The translations under genes and the position numbers were made by a program. From IMG/VR virus record IMGVR_UViG_3300027741_000048, positions 1 through 64,000 of that record: a stretch of DNA of 64,000 bases. One strand, given 5' to 3'. Below are positions 1 through 9,945 of this stretch, piece by piece (positions within the stretch are counted from its first letter, which is position 1; each line of letters begins with the position of its first letter). This DNA comes from a virus. The notes beneath the pieces are model-generated. The model was not told the DNA's origin and ran no database searches. It was given only the letters and a program-made list of their open reading frames with translations.

Positions 1-225
1 AGAAAGCAACAAAACTATAAATTTAATATTGATCAAAATTATGCATCTAATAGTTTAAAATCAATTATACAAATCGGAGCAAGTAATGCGTATCCGGGTA
101 GAAATCTCGTTAATATGGAAATTTCAGAAATCCTTGTGTTTAATACCCCTTTAAATGATGTGGCGCGTAGTACGGTGTCGAAATATCTTGTGGATAAATG
201 GAGTCTATCGTTAAGATCAGACTAG
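1..225 (+). CDS. Tail-fibre/lectin-like protein, C-terminal end (partial)
   Basis: The reading frame is open from the left edge to a TAG at 223-225, giving the last 74 residues of a longer protein. The visible part has the pattern of the final strands of a concanavalin A/LamG-like lectin domain: an 'IQIGASNAYPGRN' strand, then 'EISEILVFNTPLNDVAR', then 'VSKYLVDKWSL'. Such domains end many phage fibre and adhesin proteins and bind surface glycans. The next structural gene follows after 30 bases on the same strand, so it belongs to the tail-fibre cluster. The N-terminus and full domain structure lie outside the window. Confidence 0.7.
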   Translation, partial: RKQQNYKFNIDQNYASNSLKSIIQIGASNAYPGRNLVNMEISEILVFNTPLNDVARSTVSKYLVDKWSLSLRSD

Positions 226-242
226 TGTCTCTTTAGACTATT

Positions 243-250
243 AATAAATA
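243..250 (+). promoter_or_regulatory. Late-promoter-like octamer AATAAATA
   Basis: AATAAATA ends 5 bases before the ATG at 256. It differs from the T4 late -10 consensus TATAAATA by one base, and the same octamer precedes several other + strand genes here at similar spacing. Confidence 0.45.
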
Positions 251-255
251 TAAAC

Positions 256-3200
256 ATGGAGGTAATTACCCTCAACTCATCGTACTACATTGGCTTATCA
301 TCGGAATATACTCCTGATGAGACTGTTACTTTTAATCAAGATACCTATCATATGGAGCAGGGGATGTCGTTCCCGCTCGCAAAAGCTTTTCAGTATACAA
401 ACGACACCACAACAAATAATTACTCTAATCTTTTTCTCACAAAAAACACACCATTGACTGGTATACTTGATATCGTTGACTTGAATCCAGTTGATGAAAA
501 TGTTTTTACTACGTATCTGGCAATGCTTGCAAAAGACGGTATAACCGATGCATCGCGATTTATGGTGATTCAAAACGCTGATCCAGCCGTTGATACAGCT
601 CAGGTAAGTATATCGGGTACGAGAGGTCTTATTAATAGTAATTATATGTTTACTATTAATTTAATTAGCGATACACTCTGTAAAATAAAACATAATAATG
701 TAAGTACAACGCGGTATCTCACAGTTTCCTATAATGGTAATTTCTTTTTTACAACTGACACCGGTGAAGATTATTTGCAAGATAAAAGCTCACAGATTTT
801 TTATTACACTTATGACCGCAACGGTGATTATATTACATTATATAAAAATATTGGCGATGTAGCGTACTTTGTGACGTACACACCAGGCTCAACAGGTAGC
901 GGTCTTAGTCTAAATGCTGCAGTGTCTGGTACACCTGACGTTCAGTATACAAATTATACTATTTTTAAATGCTACTCTAGGCAAGATACCTCAAATATTG
1001 CGAGATTATATGATCCATGGGTAGCATATACACGAGGTACTGATACCAATACGCTGACTATCGATCCGGTAAAGAGTGTACAAGCGCCTAATTCAAATCT
1101 TCTTCTTAACAGCGAATACCTGACACTAGCAAACGATACAAGCTTAAAGTTAAATGCACTGTCTCTTAAAAATACAAACACACCTGAAAATTTTCAATCA
1201 AGAAACAACCCGTTTTACGAAAACAAATCTATCTTTTTTCATGAAAATAGTGTACAGTCTAGAGAGTATAAAAAACTCTTTACAGGGTCAAATCAAGCGC
1301 TTGGTGATGATAACATTACTCTTGGTTACGAATCCTATACCACAGATATTGTTTTACGTAAGGATTCTATAACATACTTCCATGTTCCTAATAACATATA
1401 TCCCTTTAAGCAGCTAAACATTAATGACTCAGGTTTAGTACAAGCCGGTGCTATTGCTGGTGACCATCCTATAAAGTCTGATAAAATTTTTAAAAAATTA
1501 GCGATTGCAAAAGATACATCACCCTTTGGTGTAACTAGTGAAGAAGCGACAGGTGCTTTTCTTTGTAGTTGGCTTTCCGGTGGATCTGACCTAACCCTGT
1601 CTCCTGTCTGGGTTGATAGATACTACATACCATCAAAAATAACAGCAGCTGCAGCACTTACTAGCAGACCAATACACGCCATAACGTATACCACGGTATT
1701 TGAAAGCCTATGTCGGGAGATTCCTGTCATACCTATGACCGGTGAAGTCTTTGATAAGCCATCAGATCTTATTTTCGAGCCTGGTACCTATTACGCATAT
1801 CACCACTACGGTCCAAGTGATGTAAGTAAGTATATTGATACTTTTAATACATTCCTTGTAGATAAAGGACTGCCGTATTATTATGATCTTACGTCAAACG
1901 TATTAACTCTAACGTCTGTAAATAACGATTATGCTTTTTACGGTAATAATTATGCTATTACATCACCACTGACAGGTATACAGGAATCAAATCAGTTTAC
2001 AATGTCGTTTGATATGTATAACTCCGATTGGACAAAGCCATTTGGTTATCAAATTATCGGAAATCTTCTTAATGACGGGTTTGGTATTTTTAATGAAAAT
2101 GTAGTTACACCGACAATTTTTGTTAATGCACCGTTAAGTTTAAATATTCTAAACACGGATTTTAAGCAAATTAAAAAAATAGATTATACGCAAAAGCCGT
2201 TAATTTTTATTCGGTCTAGATTTGGTGAAAATTATAGTGTAATATTTGCAGATGGATCGGTTTCACAGTATACTTGTGACGACTTTTTAGTTAGTACAGA
2301 TACAAGTAACGTAAAGCTACTTTCTGCAGCTGTTGAATATATTAATATAGATTCAACTGCATTTGTTCTTTGCTCCGGTGTTCAGGCAGGAGGATACAAT
2401 AAAGTTATACAGATTAATTTACAGACAAACACATCAACTTCAATTGACTCATCGTCACTTGCAGTAAGTGCGGTGTTCGTACCTAGCGCAGGTTCTGCTG
2501 GGTTCAATACTGCAAGTACTATTGATTATTTAAACAATAAATTCTATTTTACACCAGGTAGTTTTTCTCGCAGGATTAATAACGATATTTACTATTTAAC
2601 AGACAACAGATATACGATTAATGCTTGGTATAATATAGAGTCAAGTGGTACACAAGTCCTGACAGCTTTTAAATCAAAAGACCAGATAGTTGATTTTAAT
2701 ATTGATTTTGATGGAAATATTTGGGTAGTTACATGTACAGAAAAATATTATAAATTCACTCAACAAAAAGAACTACTTCTTTCCGGTACCCTTACATCAA
2801 ACACAACAATTACAACAACCATATCCTTGACTGGTAATGGCGTAGACAGATCGTTCACCTTGTCAAACAGTGGCTCACCAATACCAGGTGATTATATTGT
2901 AAATAATAGTAGTGGTGTAAGGCTCTTACCGGCTTTAGACTATACAATCTCAGGTAGTACAAATAATACTATAGTATTTTCAACACCACCTGGTAATAAT
3001 ATAGTCTATACCGTAGCACGTACTTATATTATTGACGCTTTTAAGAGTAGGGGAATCGACTTTACAGCAGAATTTGCAAACGGTAAATATATTGACCAGG
3101 TATTATTTGTACGTACAAATTACAATACTAGCCTTACGCCTATTACAGGTTATCAATTCGCAACATTTACCACAAACGGACAACCTTTAACAAGTGTTTT

Positions 3201-3906
3201 TTACCCCACGTTAAGTGCAAAGTTGGCTCTAACGAATTCGAAATATTTACGCAATTACGTGTTAGACACCTACCCAGACTCAAACCTTAATATTAAAGCA
3301 GTTACAACAAATGTATATGATCCATCTGATATTTCGGTGAATGAAATTATATATAATCTATCAGCGCTTGATCCGGGTTATCATCATTTTGCTATTCGCT
3401 TTGATTCTTATCACGGATATATGACGCTATTTATTGACGGTAGCCGTCTTGGTGAGGTGCAATTTCAACCGAGAAAATATAAATTTAGCAATCTCGTGTA
3501 TCGTCCGTTTGTTGTAGGCTCATCGTGCTTTAATAATTCAACACCATTATTCGAGTATTTACAAAAAAATAGTTACCTTATCGAAAATACAAGAATAAAA
3601 AATTTCTGCATATATAACACCCCTCTCAACGACTACGATATTATCATGCATGCTCGTAGAAATCAGACAATACACGATGTTCATTTTAACGTACCTTGTG
3701 GCCGAAGAAACTATTTAGAAGAGATAGAGCGTTATTTTAAAGCTAATGTACCGGGTAGTAAGTCGACGACATATAATATCGTTCTACGTAATACTGGTAT
3801 TACAAACAGTAATCTACAAAAACAGATAGAGCAATATTTGCTAAATACGATTAAAAATTCGGCACCTGTTTATGCAAAATTAAATACTATTAAATGGGTT
3901 AACTAG
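256..3906 (+). CDS. Large virion tail protein with C-terminal lectin-like domain
   Basis: A 1216-residue protein rich in Thr, Ser, Asn and Tyr with almost no charged helical segments, typical of beta-rich phage tail fibres. Residues near 1030-1130 look like a LamG/concanavalin fold: 'LDPGYHHFAIRFDSYHG', 'MTLFIDGSRLGEVQF', then 'IKNFCIYNTPLNDYDI'. The last 60 residues are more polar and helical and end 'AKLNTIKWVN', perhaps a docking segment. Its stop abuts the next gene, which starts at 3908, so the two are probably co-expressed. No enzymatic motif was seen. A role in the distal tail or baseplate periphery is inferred from composition and position. Confidence 0.6.
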   Translation: MEVITLNSSYYIGLSSEYTPDETVTFNQDTYHMEQGMSFPLAKAFQYTNDTTTNNYSNLFLTKNTPLTGILDIVDLNPVDENVFTTYLAMLAKDGITDASRFMVIQNADPAVDTAQVSISGTRGLINSNYMFTINLISDTLCKIKHNNVSTTRYLTVSYNGNFFFTTDTGEDYLQDKSSQIFYYTYDRNGDYITLYKNIGDVAYFVTYTPGSTGSGLSLNAAVSGTPDVQYTNYTIFKCYSRQDTSNIARLYDPWVAYTRGTDTNTLTIDPVKSVQAPNSNLLLNSEYLTLANDTSLKLNALSLKNTNTPENFQSRNNPFYENKSIFFHENSVQSREYKKLFTGSNQALGDDNITLGYESYTTDIVLRKDSITYFHVPNNIYPFKQLNINDSGLVQAGAIAGDHPIKSDKIFKKLAIAKDTSPFGVTSEEATGAFLCSWLSGGSDLTLSPVWVDRYYIPSKITAAAALTSRPIHAITYTTVFESLCREIPVIPMTGEVFDKPSDLIFEPGTYYAYHHYGPSDVSKYIDTFNTFLVDKGLPYYYDLTSNVLTLTSVNNDYAFYGNNYAITSPLTGIQESNQFTMSFDMYNSDWTKPFGYQIIGNLLNDGFGIFNENVVTPTIFVNAPLSLNILNTDFKQIKKIDYTQKPLIFIRSRFGENYSVIFADGSVSQYTCDDFLVSTDTSNVKLLSAAVEYINIDSTAFVLCSGVQAGGYNKVIQINLQTNTSTSIDSSSLAVSAVFVPSAGSAGFNTASTIDYLNNKFYFTPGSFSRRINNDIYYLTDNRYTINAWYNIESSGTQVLTAFKSKDQIVDFNIDFDGNIWVVTCTEKYYKFTQQKELLLSGTLTSNTTITTTISLTGNGVDRSFTLSNSGSPIPGDYIVNNSSGVRLLPALDYTISGSTNNTIVFSTPPGNNIVYTVARTYIIDAFKSRGIDFTAEFANGKYIDQVLFVRTNYNTSLTPITGYQFATFTTNGQPLTSVFYPTLSAKLALTNSKYLRNYVLDTYPDSNLNIKAVTTNVYDPSDISVNEIIYNLSALDPGYHHFAIRFDSYHGYMTLFIDGSRLGEVQFQPRKYKFSNLVYRPFVVGSSCFNNSTPLFEYLQKNSYLIENTRIKNFCIYNTPLNDYDIIMHARRNQTIHDVHFNVPCGRRNYLEEIERYFKANVPGSKSTTYNIVLRNTGITNSNLQKQIEQYLLNTIKNSAPVYAKLNTIKWVN

Positions 3907-3907
3907 C

Positions 3908-5530
3908 ATGAATATTAACACGATAATACAACAGCAGGGAATAATTTATGATCGTAGTTTGAACACTACACTTACATTACCGTACTCTGGTTTTGAAACA
4001 ATAAAGCTAAAACAAAACGAATCCGTAACAAATTTTAATATTAATAGTATTATTACTAAATTATACGAAAACTATTTACAACTCTACAAGTATACACATA
4101 TAGCGTCAAACGTTATGCCTATTACCTCTGTAGCAATGCTCGGTGTGAGTGCCGGTGTACTATCGTTCTACCGTAGCATAAGCACAAGTCAACTCGATGC
4201 GTTTGGAGCTGCAGGGTTTCCAGGTATTGGGTCAAGTAATGTTTTAACTGTCAGATACAACCCTGAAACAGACTCATATGCAATCTTTACGACTAACGGC
4301 AATAATACCCTACTAGCGTTTACTGCAGATAGCTCTTTTACAATGGTAGCTTCCGCGTTGAGTGCGAGATATACATCAAACTCTATCAATGCTACACCTT
4401 GGCAAAATATAACTGATTTGACATTTGATGGTGATAACTCACTCTATGTACTTGATTCTGATGCTAATAGCATTTATAAATACAACGCTTCTGGTTTTTT
4501 AACAAACGATAATATTTTAAAAAATAAACTCGTCTATACGTCGTATATTGGTGGTAAAGGTAACTATAATGATAATACAAAGTTTAATAAACCTAATAGT
4601 ATTGCCTATTATGATTCTGAAATATACGTTCTCGATGCAGGTAATAGTTGTATAAAAAAATACGATACTAATTTAAACTGGGAAATAACATATCGGTTGT
4701 TTAGAGATTTCTTGCAATCGCCTCCGTTACAAATTGGTTTTAGTAAAATGGGTGTTCCTTTTGTACTGTTAGCTAACAATCAATTAATACAGTATAGTAA
4801 TGATTTTAATACTAAGCAGATATACAGTGTAATACCTCTTTCAGGTGATAATAGTACTATAAAAAAATTTACTTTCTCTTCATCAGACTCTAATGTATTA
4901 TATCTTTATTCAAATAATTACGTTTATAAGTGTTTAATTAGCGATCCGGCAGATTTTATTGGTAGATATTCTTTAAGTAGATTTCGTGTTAACACCACAG
5001 AGACAATTAATGCAGTGGCTTCAGTACCTGTTGTGTTTAACAATCAACCGAGTGATTGTAACTTTATCTTAAGTACTGGCGGAGCTGGTGGGAAAATATG
5101 TTTGTATTATGATAACATAAATACAGTCAGCGTTCTTGCGGATGAAGAATTTGACGTATACCCGCTAGACGTTATTAAAATTAACCCCGATGAGTATTTA
5201 CAGAATTGGGTCATTAATAAAGCTATTTCTAAGTTATTGTTAAATCACATGAGATTGCGCGATAATATTGTGGAAAAGCTTATCTATAAAAAAGATATTA
5301 TATCAGGTGATGTATTGCTTTCAGGTACAAGGTATTTTGTACCGAGTGAGATGGATACAATGGCTTTTCATCAGGAGATTACAAATTATATAGGAATAAA
5401 CGAAATATTTCAAAATACAACAGTTAACCGCCCGTTCGAATATATATACAACATTCAGATTAATCTGTTGAATATTCTACAAGCGGAAAAGCAAAATTAC
5501 TTTGATTTATATCAAATAGCGTATTTTTAA
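3908..5530 (+). CDS. Tail-associated protein with NHL-type beta-propeller
   Basis: A 540-residue protein. Its middle (about 170-300) carries NHL/SMP-30-like propeller blades: 'ITDLTFDGDNSLYVLDSDA', 'NSIYKYNASG', then 'PNSIAYYDSEIYVLDAGN' followed by 'SCIKKYDTN'. The C-terminal ~100 residues are helical and polar. The gene starts one base after the previous stop, suggesting translational coupling. NHL propellers bind proteins or polysaccharides, so a structural or receptor-contact role in the tail is plausible. The propeller call rests on visible repeat spacing and the tail assignment on neighbours. Confidence 0.55.
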   Translation: MNINTIIQQQGIIYDRSLNTTLTLPYSGFETIKLKQNESVTNFNINSIITKLYENYLQLYKYTHIASNVMPITSVAMLGVSAGVLSFYRSISTSQLDAFGAAGFPGIGSSNVLTVRYNPETDSYAIFTTNGNNTLLAFTADSSFTMVASALSARYTSNSINATPWQNITDLTFDGDNSLYVLDSDANSIYKYNASGFLTNDNILKNKLVYTSYIGGKGNYNDNTKFNKPNSIAYYDSEIYVLDAGNSCIKKYDTNLNWEITYRLFRDFLQSPPLQIGFSKMGVPFVLLANNQLIQYSNDFNTKQIYSVIPLSGDNSTIKKFTFSSSDSNVLYLYSNNYVYKCLISDPADFIGRYSLSRFRVNTTETINAVASVPVVFNNQPSDCNFILSTGGAGGKICLYYDNINTVSVLADEEFDVYPLDVIKINPDEYLQNWVINKAISKLLLNHMRLRDNIVEKLIYKKDIISGDVLLSGTRYFVPSEMDTMAFHQEITNYIGINEIFQNTTVNRPFEYIYNIQINLLNILQAEKQNYFDLYQIAYF

Positions 5531-5569
5531 TATTGTTTGATTTTAATGTTCTTTTACTAAATAATAACG

Positions 5570-7696
5570 ATGGCAATACCAAATATCACATCTGATACAA
5601 TAATAAAGCTTTTAGTTAGACGTGGATTAGACACAGATCGTGTAAAAACTACATTAGCTAATGGTGAGTTAGGGTATACTACAGATGAAAAGCGTCTCTT
5701 CGTTGGCGATGGATCAACTCCAGGCGGGAAATTAGCTGGTAATCTCGGTGGCGTTGCAGCAAAAGGAAAAGAAAATCTTGCAACATATTCCCCACAGTTT
5801 ATACCACGTTCTGGTGATCTTTTATTTGAGCAATTCGATAGTAATGGGAATAATTCCAATATCTTGTTTATCTACGGTAACCAGCAATGGGTAAATGTAC
5901 ACCCTGTTTATAGCCCTGCTTTCTCGTATAACGGTATAGCAGGAAACACTTCAACTGGTGGGTTGGGATTTAATAAACAATATTTTAACTTAGATACTGC
6001 TACAGGTTATTTTGGTATTGGTACTACAGTAGCTCCTCAAGCTAAACTTGATGTCAACGGCAATGTAAATGTAAGTGGTAATTTAACTGTACCGACTGCG
6101 AATTTAACGCAAGGTTACGTAACCAATAGCATCAGTCAGTCCACTCAAATAACTAACAAACTCTATGTTGATTCAAAGTTTTTACCGCAGTCAGGTTTTT
6201 ATTCTTTAATACAACCCTGGGTACATACAAATTTTGTAAATGTTAGCGGTGATACTATGACCGGTAATTTAGATCTCGGTCTTAATAATTTTGTAATTCT
6301 TAGTGCGGCTCCTGTTAACCCCAAGCACTCTACAAATAAACAATACGTTGACGACTTAGTTGCCGATGCTATTGGTACTTCATCAGCCTTTGGTAGTTCG
6401 AGATTTGTTCCTATATCAGGAGGCGCTGTGGTACGCGGTCCGTTGACGTTCTCACCTTCAATTAACAGCCCAGGCGGGCCTGCGATATACATATCACAAA
6501 CAAACAATCAACAGGTTGTATTTAAAATCGACGATACCAAGCTTAATACAAAGCCACTAATCGTTGACAACTATGGTGCTGTTGGCATAGGTGATACCCC
6601 GCCATATGGTGGTCGGACGCAACTATCTGTGTTTGGTAACGCTAGTGTAACACAATTATTGACTGCGGCTAATATTGTTGCTGGTAACTCGCTCGGTGTC
6701 AACATTAATACACCACTTACAAAGGCACATATCGGTGGCGCGCTACGTGTTGATAGTGAGACGGTTAGTCCGTATACACAATCGGTTAATAGTCAATCCT
6801 TACAAGATGTAAATTACCGTACAAATACATATCTTGTGCTGCCCGGTGACCCAGCAGGAGCTGCTACTGATTGGTGCTATCTACGTCAAATAGGTAGCGG
6901 TGATTACTACACTCTTTCTTTTGATTTATTTGATAATCCAAATTCAAATACTTCAGGACAAGCTTTTGCTATACGTAACATTAATGAAACGACATCTACG
7001 ACACAAGTTTTGACACGTTTCTTAATCGACGGTGTTGGTAATATCGGTATTAACACCAATGCACCGACTCAGAGATTAACCATTAATGACGGTAATATTC
7101 TTCTCAATACTAATAGTACAGGGTTATATTTTACCGATGCAAGTAATTCGCATCCATATATGGTAATGCAGGGTGATAATAATTTTGTATTTTACGGTAC
7201 TAATTCTACTGGTGGTCAAAGACCGATTTGGAGTGTGTTCCAACGAAGTGATAGCTCTACCTTTAGAATTAATACGTCAGCTTCTGTATCCGGCTCTCTT
7301 AGTACCACCGGTAACTCGGTTATAGGTGGTAATTTAACCGTCAGTAATGGACTAGCAGTAAACAGTGGTGGGTTAACGGTTAACGGTACGATAAACGCTA
7401 CTGGTGATATTACAGCATTCTATACTTCTGATGCACGTCTGAAAGATAATATCAAGCCTATTACCTGTGCGCTAGAAAAAATTGATAGTATACAGGGTGT
7501 GGAGTTTGATTGGAATCACGAGCTCTCCGATCATACAGGACATGATATCGGTGTACTGGCTCAAGAAATAGAAGAAGTGTTGCCTGAAGCTGTAATTACA
7601 CGTGATAATGGCTATAAAGCAGTTCGTTATGAAAAGCTAATACCTCTTCTTTTACAAGCCGTAAAAGAACTCAAAGCTCAATTAGCATCAAAGTAA
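5570..7696 (+). CDS. Tail fibre with peptidase S74 intramolecular chaperone
   Basis: A 708-residue fibre protein. The N-terminal 75 residues resemble phage tail-fibre heads ('LANGELGYTTDEKRLFVGDG'). The body has repeated beta-rich motifs such as 'YFGIGTTVAPQAKLDVNGNV' and 'VGNIGINTNAPTQRL'. The last ~90 residues are a chaperone of endosialidase: 'TSDARLKDNIKPI', 'GHDIGVLAQEIEEVLPEAV' and a C-terminal helix with 'YEKLIPLLLQAVKEL'. In this family the domain trimerises the fibre and then cuts itself off at the Ser of the 'SD' pair, here about Ser620. The cleaved product should be a mature fibre of about 619 residues. Confidence 0.85.
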   Translation: MAIPNITSDTIIKLLVRRGLDTDRVKTTLANGELGYTTDEKRLFVGDGSTPGGKLAGNLGGVAAKGKENLATYSPQFIPRSGDLLFEQFDSNGNNSNILFIYGNQQWVNVHPVYSPAFSYNGIAGNTSTGGLGFNKQYFNLDTATGYFGIGTTVAPQAKLDVNGNVNVSGNLTVPTANLTQGYVTNSISQSTQITNKLYVDSKFLPQSGFYSLIQPWVHTNFVNVSGDTMTGNLDLGLNNFVILSAAPVNPKHSTNKQYVDDLVADAIGTSSAFGSSRFVPISGGAVVRGPLTFSPSINSPGGPAIYISQTNNQQVVFKIDDTKLNTKPLIVDNYGAVGIGDTPPYGGRTQLSVFGNASVTQLLTAANIVAGNSLGVNINTPLTKAHIGGALRVDSETVSPYTQSVNSQSLQDVNYRTNTYLVLPGDPAGAATDWCYLRQIGSGDYYTLSFDLFDNPNSNTSGQAFAIRNINETTSTTQVLTRFLIDGVGNIGINTNAPTQRLTINDGNILLNTNSTGLYFTDASNSHPYMVMQGDNNFVFYGTNSTGGQRPIWSVFQRSDSSTFRINTSASVSGSLSTTGNSVIGGNLTVSNGLAVNSGGLTVNGTINATGDITAFYTSDARLKDNIKPITCALEKIDSIQGVEFDWNHELSDHTGHDIGVLAQEIEEVLPEAVITRDNGYKAVRYEKLIPLLLQAVKELKAQLASK

Positions 7697-7707
7697 ATAC
7701 TTAAAAA

Positions 7708-8844
7708 ATGGCTAATAATACCAACCCTCTTCCGTTGAGTGGTAACGCTATTTCACTACAAGAAATAGCAGATGCTTTTTATTTATATAAGACATATACC
7801 GATGGTAATGCTACCACCATCGAAGATTATTATGGTGACTTAATTAAACAGCAGTTTGATTATTTACCACCATCGCTGCCTGTTCCAACAACTACTGAAC
7901 GTACGATTAACATTGGATCATTTCACGGTAAGCAGATAATACTACCTATTAATCTTACTATCACAACAACTGTAAATAACTATAATTTATTCGATAACGC
8001 GAATGCTGCGGCTTTATCAAAGTATGGAATTGGTCTCACCACCGCTGATATTCCTTTTTATATTACATTGACTAATAAAAGTATTATTACATCCACTAGT
8101 ATCAGTGCACCAGCACTCGATATTGGTAAAAGCTCTGACAGTACGAAAATATTTAACAGTCGGACAGTTATCTTTCTGTATAATGATAGTACGGGTACGA
8201 TAGTCGGTGCTACAGATACAACGCCAGATAGGTATTTTGCAAGCGATGGAACTAATGGTCATGCTACGCAGACATTTACTGTAAATGAAGGAGAGACAAG
8301 TGTACGATATAACCTTGCAGGTGCAGGCGGTTATGGAGCAGGTGGTGCTCAAACTGATTGGAAGGCAGGCTATACTTACGGTGGTCATGGCGGTAACGGT
8401 GAACTTTTAACAGGGTCATTAGCTGTGTCGAATAATGATATCATTACATTAGAACGTGCCACTTTAAAATTAAACGGCACTGTTGCAGTTGCTGCAGGTA
8501 ACGGTGGTTCAGCAAACGGCGGTAATAACGGTGGTTCTGCAGGTAACGGACGAGGTGGGGGGGGAGGATCAGGTGGTGGTCCTAATGACGGTCGTGGTAA
8601 AAATCCTAGCTCAGGTCAGCCCGGAGCACCTGCAGGTGGTAACGTATCATATACACCTAATTTACCCGGAGGACCTGCAATACGTCTACTTTTCCCTGTA
8701 ACAGTCGTCAATAACGGTAAAATAACCGGGGGTTATGGTAATCAAGGAATAGCAGGGATCAACGGCTATTCTATTGTAAATAAACAATATCTTCTCGGTG
8801 GTAATATAGGTGGTAGCGGGGTTGTATCGGGGCCCTACGTTTAA
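7708..8844 (+). CDS. Glycine-rich distal tail adhesin candidate
   Basis: A 378-residue protein. The first ~190 residues are an ordinary beta-rich structural segment. From about residue 205 the sequence is extremely glycine-rich ('AGAGGYGAGGAQ', 'GGHGGNGELL', then long Gly/Asn/Ser tracts) and closes with 'GGSGVVSGPYV'. Glycine-rich loops of this kind form the tip of gp38-type adhesins in T2/S16-like phages, where they contact the receptor. It follows the S74 fibre gene directly, as adhesins often do. The coding strand carries a run of eight G (8557-8564) in the glycine tract. Receptor binding is inferred from composition and position. Confidence 0.5.
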   Translation: MANNTNPLPLSGNAISLQEIADAFYLYKTYTDGNATTIEDYYGDLIKQQFDYLPPSLPVPTTTERTINIGSFHGKQIILPINLTITTTVNNYNLFDNANAAALSKYGIGLTTADIPFYITLTNKSIITSTSISAPALDIGKSSDSTKIFNSRTVIFLYNDSTGTIVGATDTTPDRYFASDGTNGHATQTFTVNEGETSVRYNLAGAGGYGAGGAQTDWKAGYTYGGHGGNGELLTGSLAVSNNDIITLERATLKLNGTVAVAAGNGGSANGGNNGGSAGNGRGGGGGSGGGPNDGRGKNPSSGQPGAPAGGNVSYTPNLPGGPAIRLLFPVTVVNNGKITGGYGNQGIAGINGYSIVNKQYLLGGNIGGSGVVSGPYV

Positions 8845-8881
8845 GCATTGCCATTTCGTGTATGTTTTTTAAATATATTAT

Positions 8882-9463
8882 ATGAAAAAATTAGCTCTTA
8901 TTGCTTTGTTTTTTATTAATGGCTGTACAATATATACTGAAAAACAATCCGAGGCATTGAGTCAAAATGTTTATGCAACAAACGATGCCCTTGATAAAGC
9001 GAGGGTTGATTTAGCTTGGTTTTATTCAAACGAATCGACAAAATTTATTAAAATACCGAAGAGCCGTATAGTGATCAATTCGATATACGAATCAAACAAT
9101 GCGTCGAATAAACAGACTGTGGAATCAAAAACACGCGTCGTTGTTGTACCGTCACAGTATAGAAATGATAAAGTAGTTGTTGTTGGGTCTGAAGAGTATC
9201 AGAATCTCTTGAAAGACCGTGAAATAAAAAAACAGCTTGAAAAAGATAATACTAATATGAGTAATCAACTCAAGATTAATGAGCAAGAGTTACTCAAGCA
9301 GCAAAACATGCACGATAAATTGGTACAGGATTTAAACCATCTACAGTCCCGGGTCTATAAAAAAGACGCAATAATCTTAAAGCTTATTATTGCTCTTGGT
9401 ATTACATGGTTGTTAATAGCAGGGTACCTCTATCTTAGAATTAATAGACTGCTCTTCTTTTAA
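8882..9463 (+). CDS. Candidate unimolecular spanin (u-spanin)
   Basis: A 193-residue protein with both anchors expected of a one-piece spanin. The N-terminus is a lipoprotein signal: basic 'MKK', a hydrophobic core, then 'FINGC' with Cys15 as the lipidated residue; Asn at -2 is slightly atypical. Residues about 103-160 are strongly heptad-like and charged, suggesting a periplasmic coiled coil. Residues about 163-185 form a transmembrane segment ('IILKLIIALGITWLLIAGYL') followed by Arg residues. Topology would be outer-membrane lipoprotein plus inner-membrane anchor, as in phage T1 gp11. It directly precedes holin-like and endolysin genes. Alternative: a generic membrane lipoprotein. Confidence 0.6.
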   Translation: MKKLALIALFFINGCTIYTEKQSEALSQNVYATNDALDKARVDLAWFYSNESTKFIKIPKSRIVINSIYESNNASNKQTVESKTRVVVVPSQYRNDKVVVVGSEEYQNLLKDREIKKQLEKDNTNMSNQLKINEQELLKQQNMHDKLVQDLNHLQSRVYKKDAIILKLIIALGITWLLIAGYLYLRINRLLFF

Positions 9464-9471
9464 TACATTGT

Positions 9472-9479
9472 AATAAATA
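9472..9479 (+). promoter_or_regulatory. Late-promoter-like octamer AATAAATA
   Basis: AATAAATA ends 7 bases before the ATG at 9487 of the holin candidate. Confidence 0.4.
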
Positions 9480-9486
9480 TTTTTGT

Positions 9487-9945
9487 ATGCTTGAAGGACT
9501 TGCAAATGTCGCACGATCAGCGGTTGCTTTTCTTCAAAACGGAAAAGCACCTCCAAATACACCGGCGTATTTGGAAAAAAAAATGGAAGATACTAATCAC
9601 TTAGCTTCCAAAAAGTTTTTTATAATAATGACATCGTTACTCATTATAGTCTCGATGTTCTTTATAGCAGTTGGTATTTTGTTTTTTATTCCAAAAGATC
9701 ATGATATAGTTATAACAACATATGCAACAATTTTTACAAAGATTATGGAGCAAATTGCTCTTGTTATTTCTGTTTACTTAGGTGCTCAAGGCCTTGTTGA
9801 CATTAGATATAACAGTTCTTCTAATGCAAATGTTTCTGGAGAAGCTCAATCAATACAAGAAACTACTAAAGAAGAAAAAAATATTAATGTAAATGAACAA
9901 GTTTTGTCTAATAACGCAAAAGAGGCTGACTATATAATAGAATGA
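9487..9945 (+). CDS. Holin candidate, two transmembrane segments
   Basis: A 152-residue membrane protein. Transmembrane segments are visible at about 43-68 ('FFIIMTSLLIIVSMFFIAVG') and about 76-104 ('TIFTKIMEQIALVISVYLGA'), with a polar, acidic C-terminal tail of about 45 residues. The gene sits between the u-spanin candidate and the endolysin, and its stop overlaps the endolysin start by 4 bases (ATGA). That context and the two-span topology fit a holin, which would permeabilise the inner membrane and release the endolysin. No holin family was recognised by sequence, so the call rests on topology and position. Confidence 0.5.
   Translation: MLEGLANVARSAVAFLQNGKAPPNTPAYLEKKMEDTNHLASKKFFIIMTSLLIIVSMFFIAVGILFFIPKDHDIVITTYATIFTKIMEQIALVISVYLGAQGLVDIRYNSSSNANVSGEAQSIQETTKEEKNINVNEQVLSNNAKEADYIIE

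Noticed and set aside
8483-8701. 72-codon ORF in another frame of the glycine-rich adhesin
   Set aside because: The Val/Gln-rich product is just the shifted reading of GGT-rich codons. It could become relevant only if the G8 tract slips.
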